32,597 nt of DNA. Origin: an uncultured bacterium. Lineage in GTDB: Bacteria; Acidobacteriota; Thermoanaerobaculia; Multivoradales; J023. The notes under the pieces are model-generated. The model was not told the DNA's origin. It searched no databases and saw only the letters and a list, made by a program, of their open reading frames with translations. Below are positions 32,344 to 32,597 of this stretch, one piece after another. Position 1 is the stretch's first letter. Each line of letters starts with the position of its first letter. Position numbers and translations under genes: made by a program. The stretch lies in the NCBI GenBank assembly GCA_937948815.1, contig CALFAM010000333.1, forward strand, positions 1 through 32,597, written 5' to 3'.

Positions 32344-32597
32344 GTGGAACCTCGTTGCAGAACGCGCCCTGGCTTGGTCGGTGTCCTTGTCGTCGTCGGC
32401 TGGCTGGTGATCACCGTGGGCGTGTGGGCGGAATCGCCGGATGCTGCATCGCATGAAGCGGTTGGCCTCCGATACATGACCTTCGTCACCGGCGGCGCTT
32501 CACCAGACGAGCCATTGCCGATGCTGATCGCGCTTCACTCGATGGCATCGTCAGCGGCCGGCATGTCTTCCTACTGCCAACTGAACGACCTGCCGGC
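32344..32597 (+). CDS. Exported alpha/beta-hydrolase-like protein, 5' part (cut by window end)
   Basis: A GTG at 32344 with AAAGGAG nine bases upstream opens a frame that runs off the window (84 codons seen). It begins with a basic segment and a strong signal peptide (GLVGVLVVVGWLVITVGVWA). The mature start includes LRYMTFVTG and LPMLIALHSMASSAAGM. That last stretch resembles the first strand and oxyanion region of carboxylesterase or polyhydroxybutyrate-depolymerase-like hydrolases (LP.LIALHG), here with HS instead of HG. Catalytic residues lie beyond the window, so the family is provisional. Confidence 0.6.
   Translation, partial: MEPRCRTRPGLVGVLVVVGWLVITVGVWAESPDAASHEAVGLRYMTFVTGGASPDEPLPMLIALHSMASSAAGMSSYCQLNDLP

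Noticed and set aside
1-32597. CRISPR arrays, insertion sequences, integrase or phage genes, rRNA and tRNA genes
   Set aside because: None was seen. The only repeats are the propeller-gene domains, their leaders, the edge repeat in pilC, the GATGCC run and short regulatory dyads.

Overview
The window reads as GC-rich chromosomal DNA from a diderm (Gram-negative-type) bacterium. It encodes signal-peptide exports, several outer-membrane barrels, type IV pilus genes and sigma-54 control. My best guess is an Acidobacteriota member, possibly class Thermoanaerobaculia. That rests mainly on a Cys-rich C-terminal domain (centre NWEMLVK..DGC, then FWVFGAATTNVAY) that I associate with proteins of that group. 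The guess is an inference and was not checked by search.

Layout. (1) 1-2585, minus strand: type IV pilus genes pilT-pilC and the start of a PilS-like kinase; the first 59 bases exactly repeat part of pilC. (2) 2772-4631: an ABC exporter divergent from pilT. (3) 4791-11799: a tandem family of secreted beta-propeller proteins, with two full paralogs and an upstream 3' remnant; the duplicated unit includes an upstream leader with an inverted repeat. (4) 11956-17024: a coupled operon of an Omp85-like barrel, a DUF4390-like periplasmic protein, an NtrY-like kinase and a sigma-54-activator response regulator. Convergent to it is a small outer-membrane protein gene with its own good -24/-12 promoter. 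(5) 17796-21153: an ATP-grasp enzyme and the glycogen debranching enzyme GlgX. (6) 21080-23859: a MarR regulator divergent from bpt (N-end rule aminoacyl transferase), a GlsB/YeaQ membrane protein and adenosine deaminase. (7) 24225-30470: the most interesting part, a tight operon of acyl carrier protein, ketosynthase, catalytically dead ketosynthase (chain-length-factor type), a flavin enzyme with flavin-halogenase motifs, and a carotenoid-cleavage-oxygenase family protein. A consensus sigma-54 promoter and two near-identical upstream dyads precede it. (8) 30474-32597: an exported S10 serine carboxypeptidase and, divergently, the start of an exported alpha/beta-hydrolase-like protein.

How the parts may work together. 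Region 7 looks like a compact type II polyketide-like pathway. ACP, KS and CLF would build an ACP-bound chain, the flavin enzyme would halogenate or oxidise it, and the Fe(II) oxygenase would cleave a double bond. No ketoreductase, dehydratase, thioesterase or phosphopantetheinyl transferase lies in the window, so the pathway must borrow them or have them elsewhere. Sigma-54 control recurs: a sigma-54 activator (15561-17024) and two good sigma-54 promoters (17514-17529 and 24105-24120). All four convergent gene pairs overlap or nearly touch at their 3' ends, and I saw no convincing intrinsic terminator.
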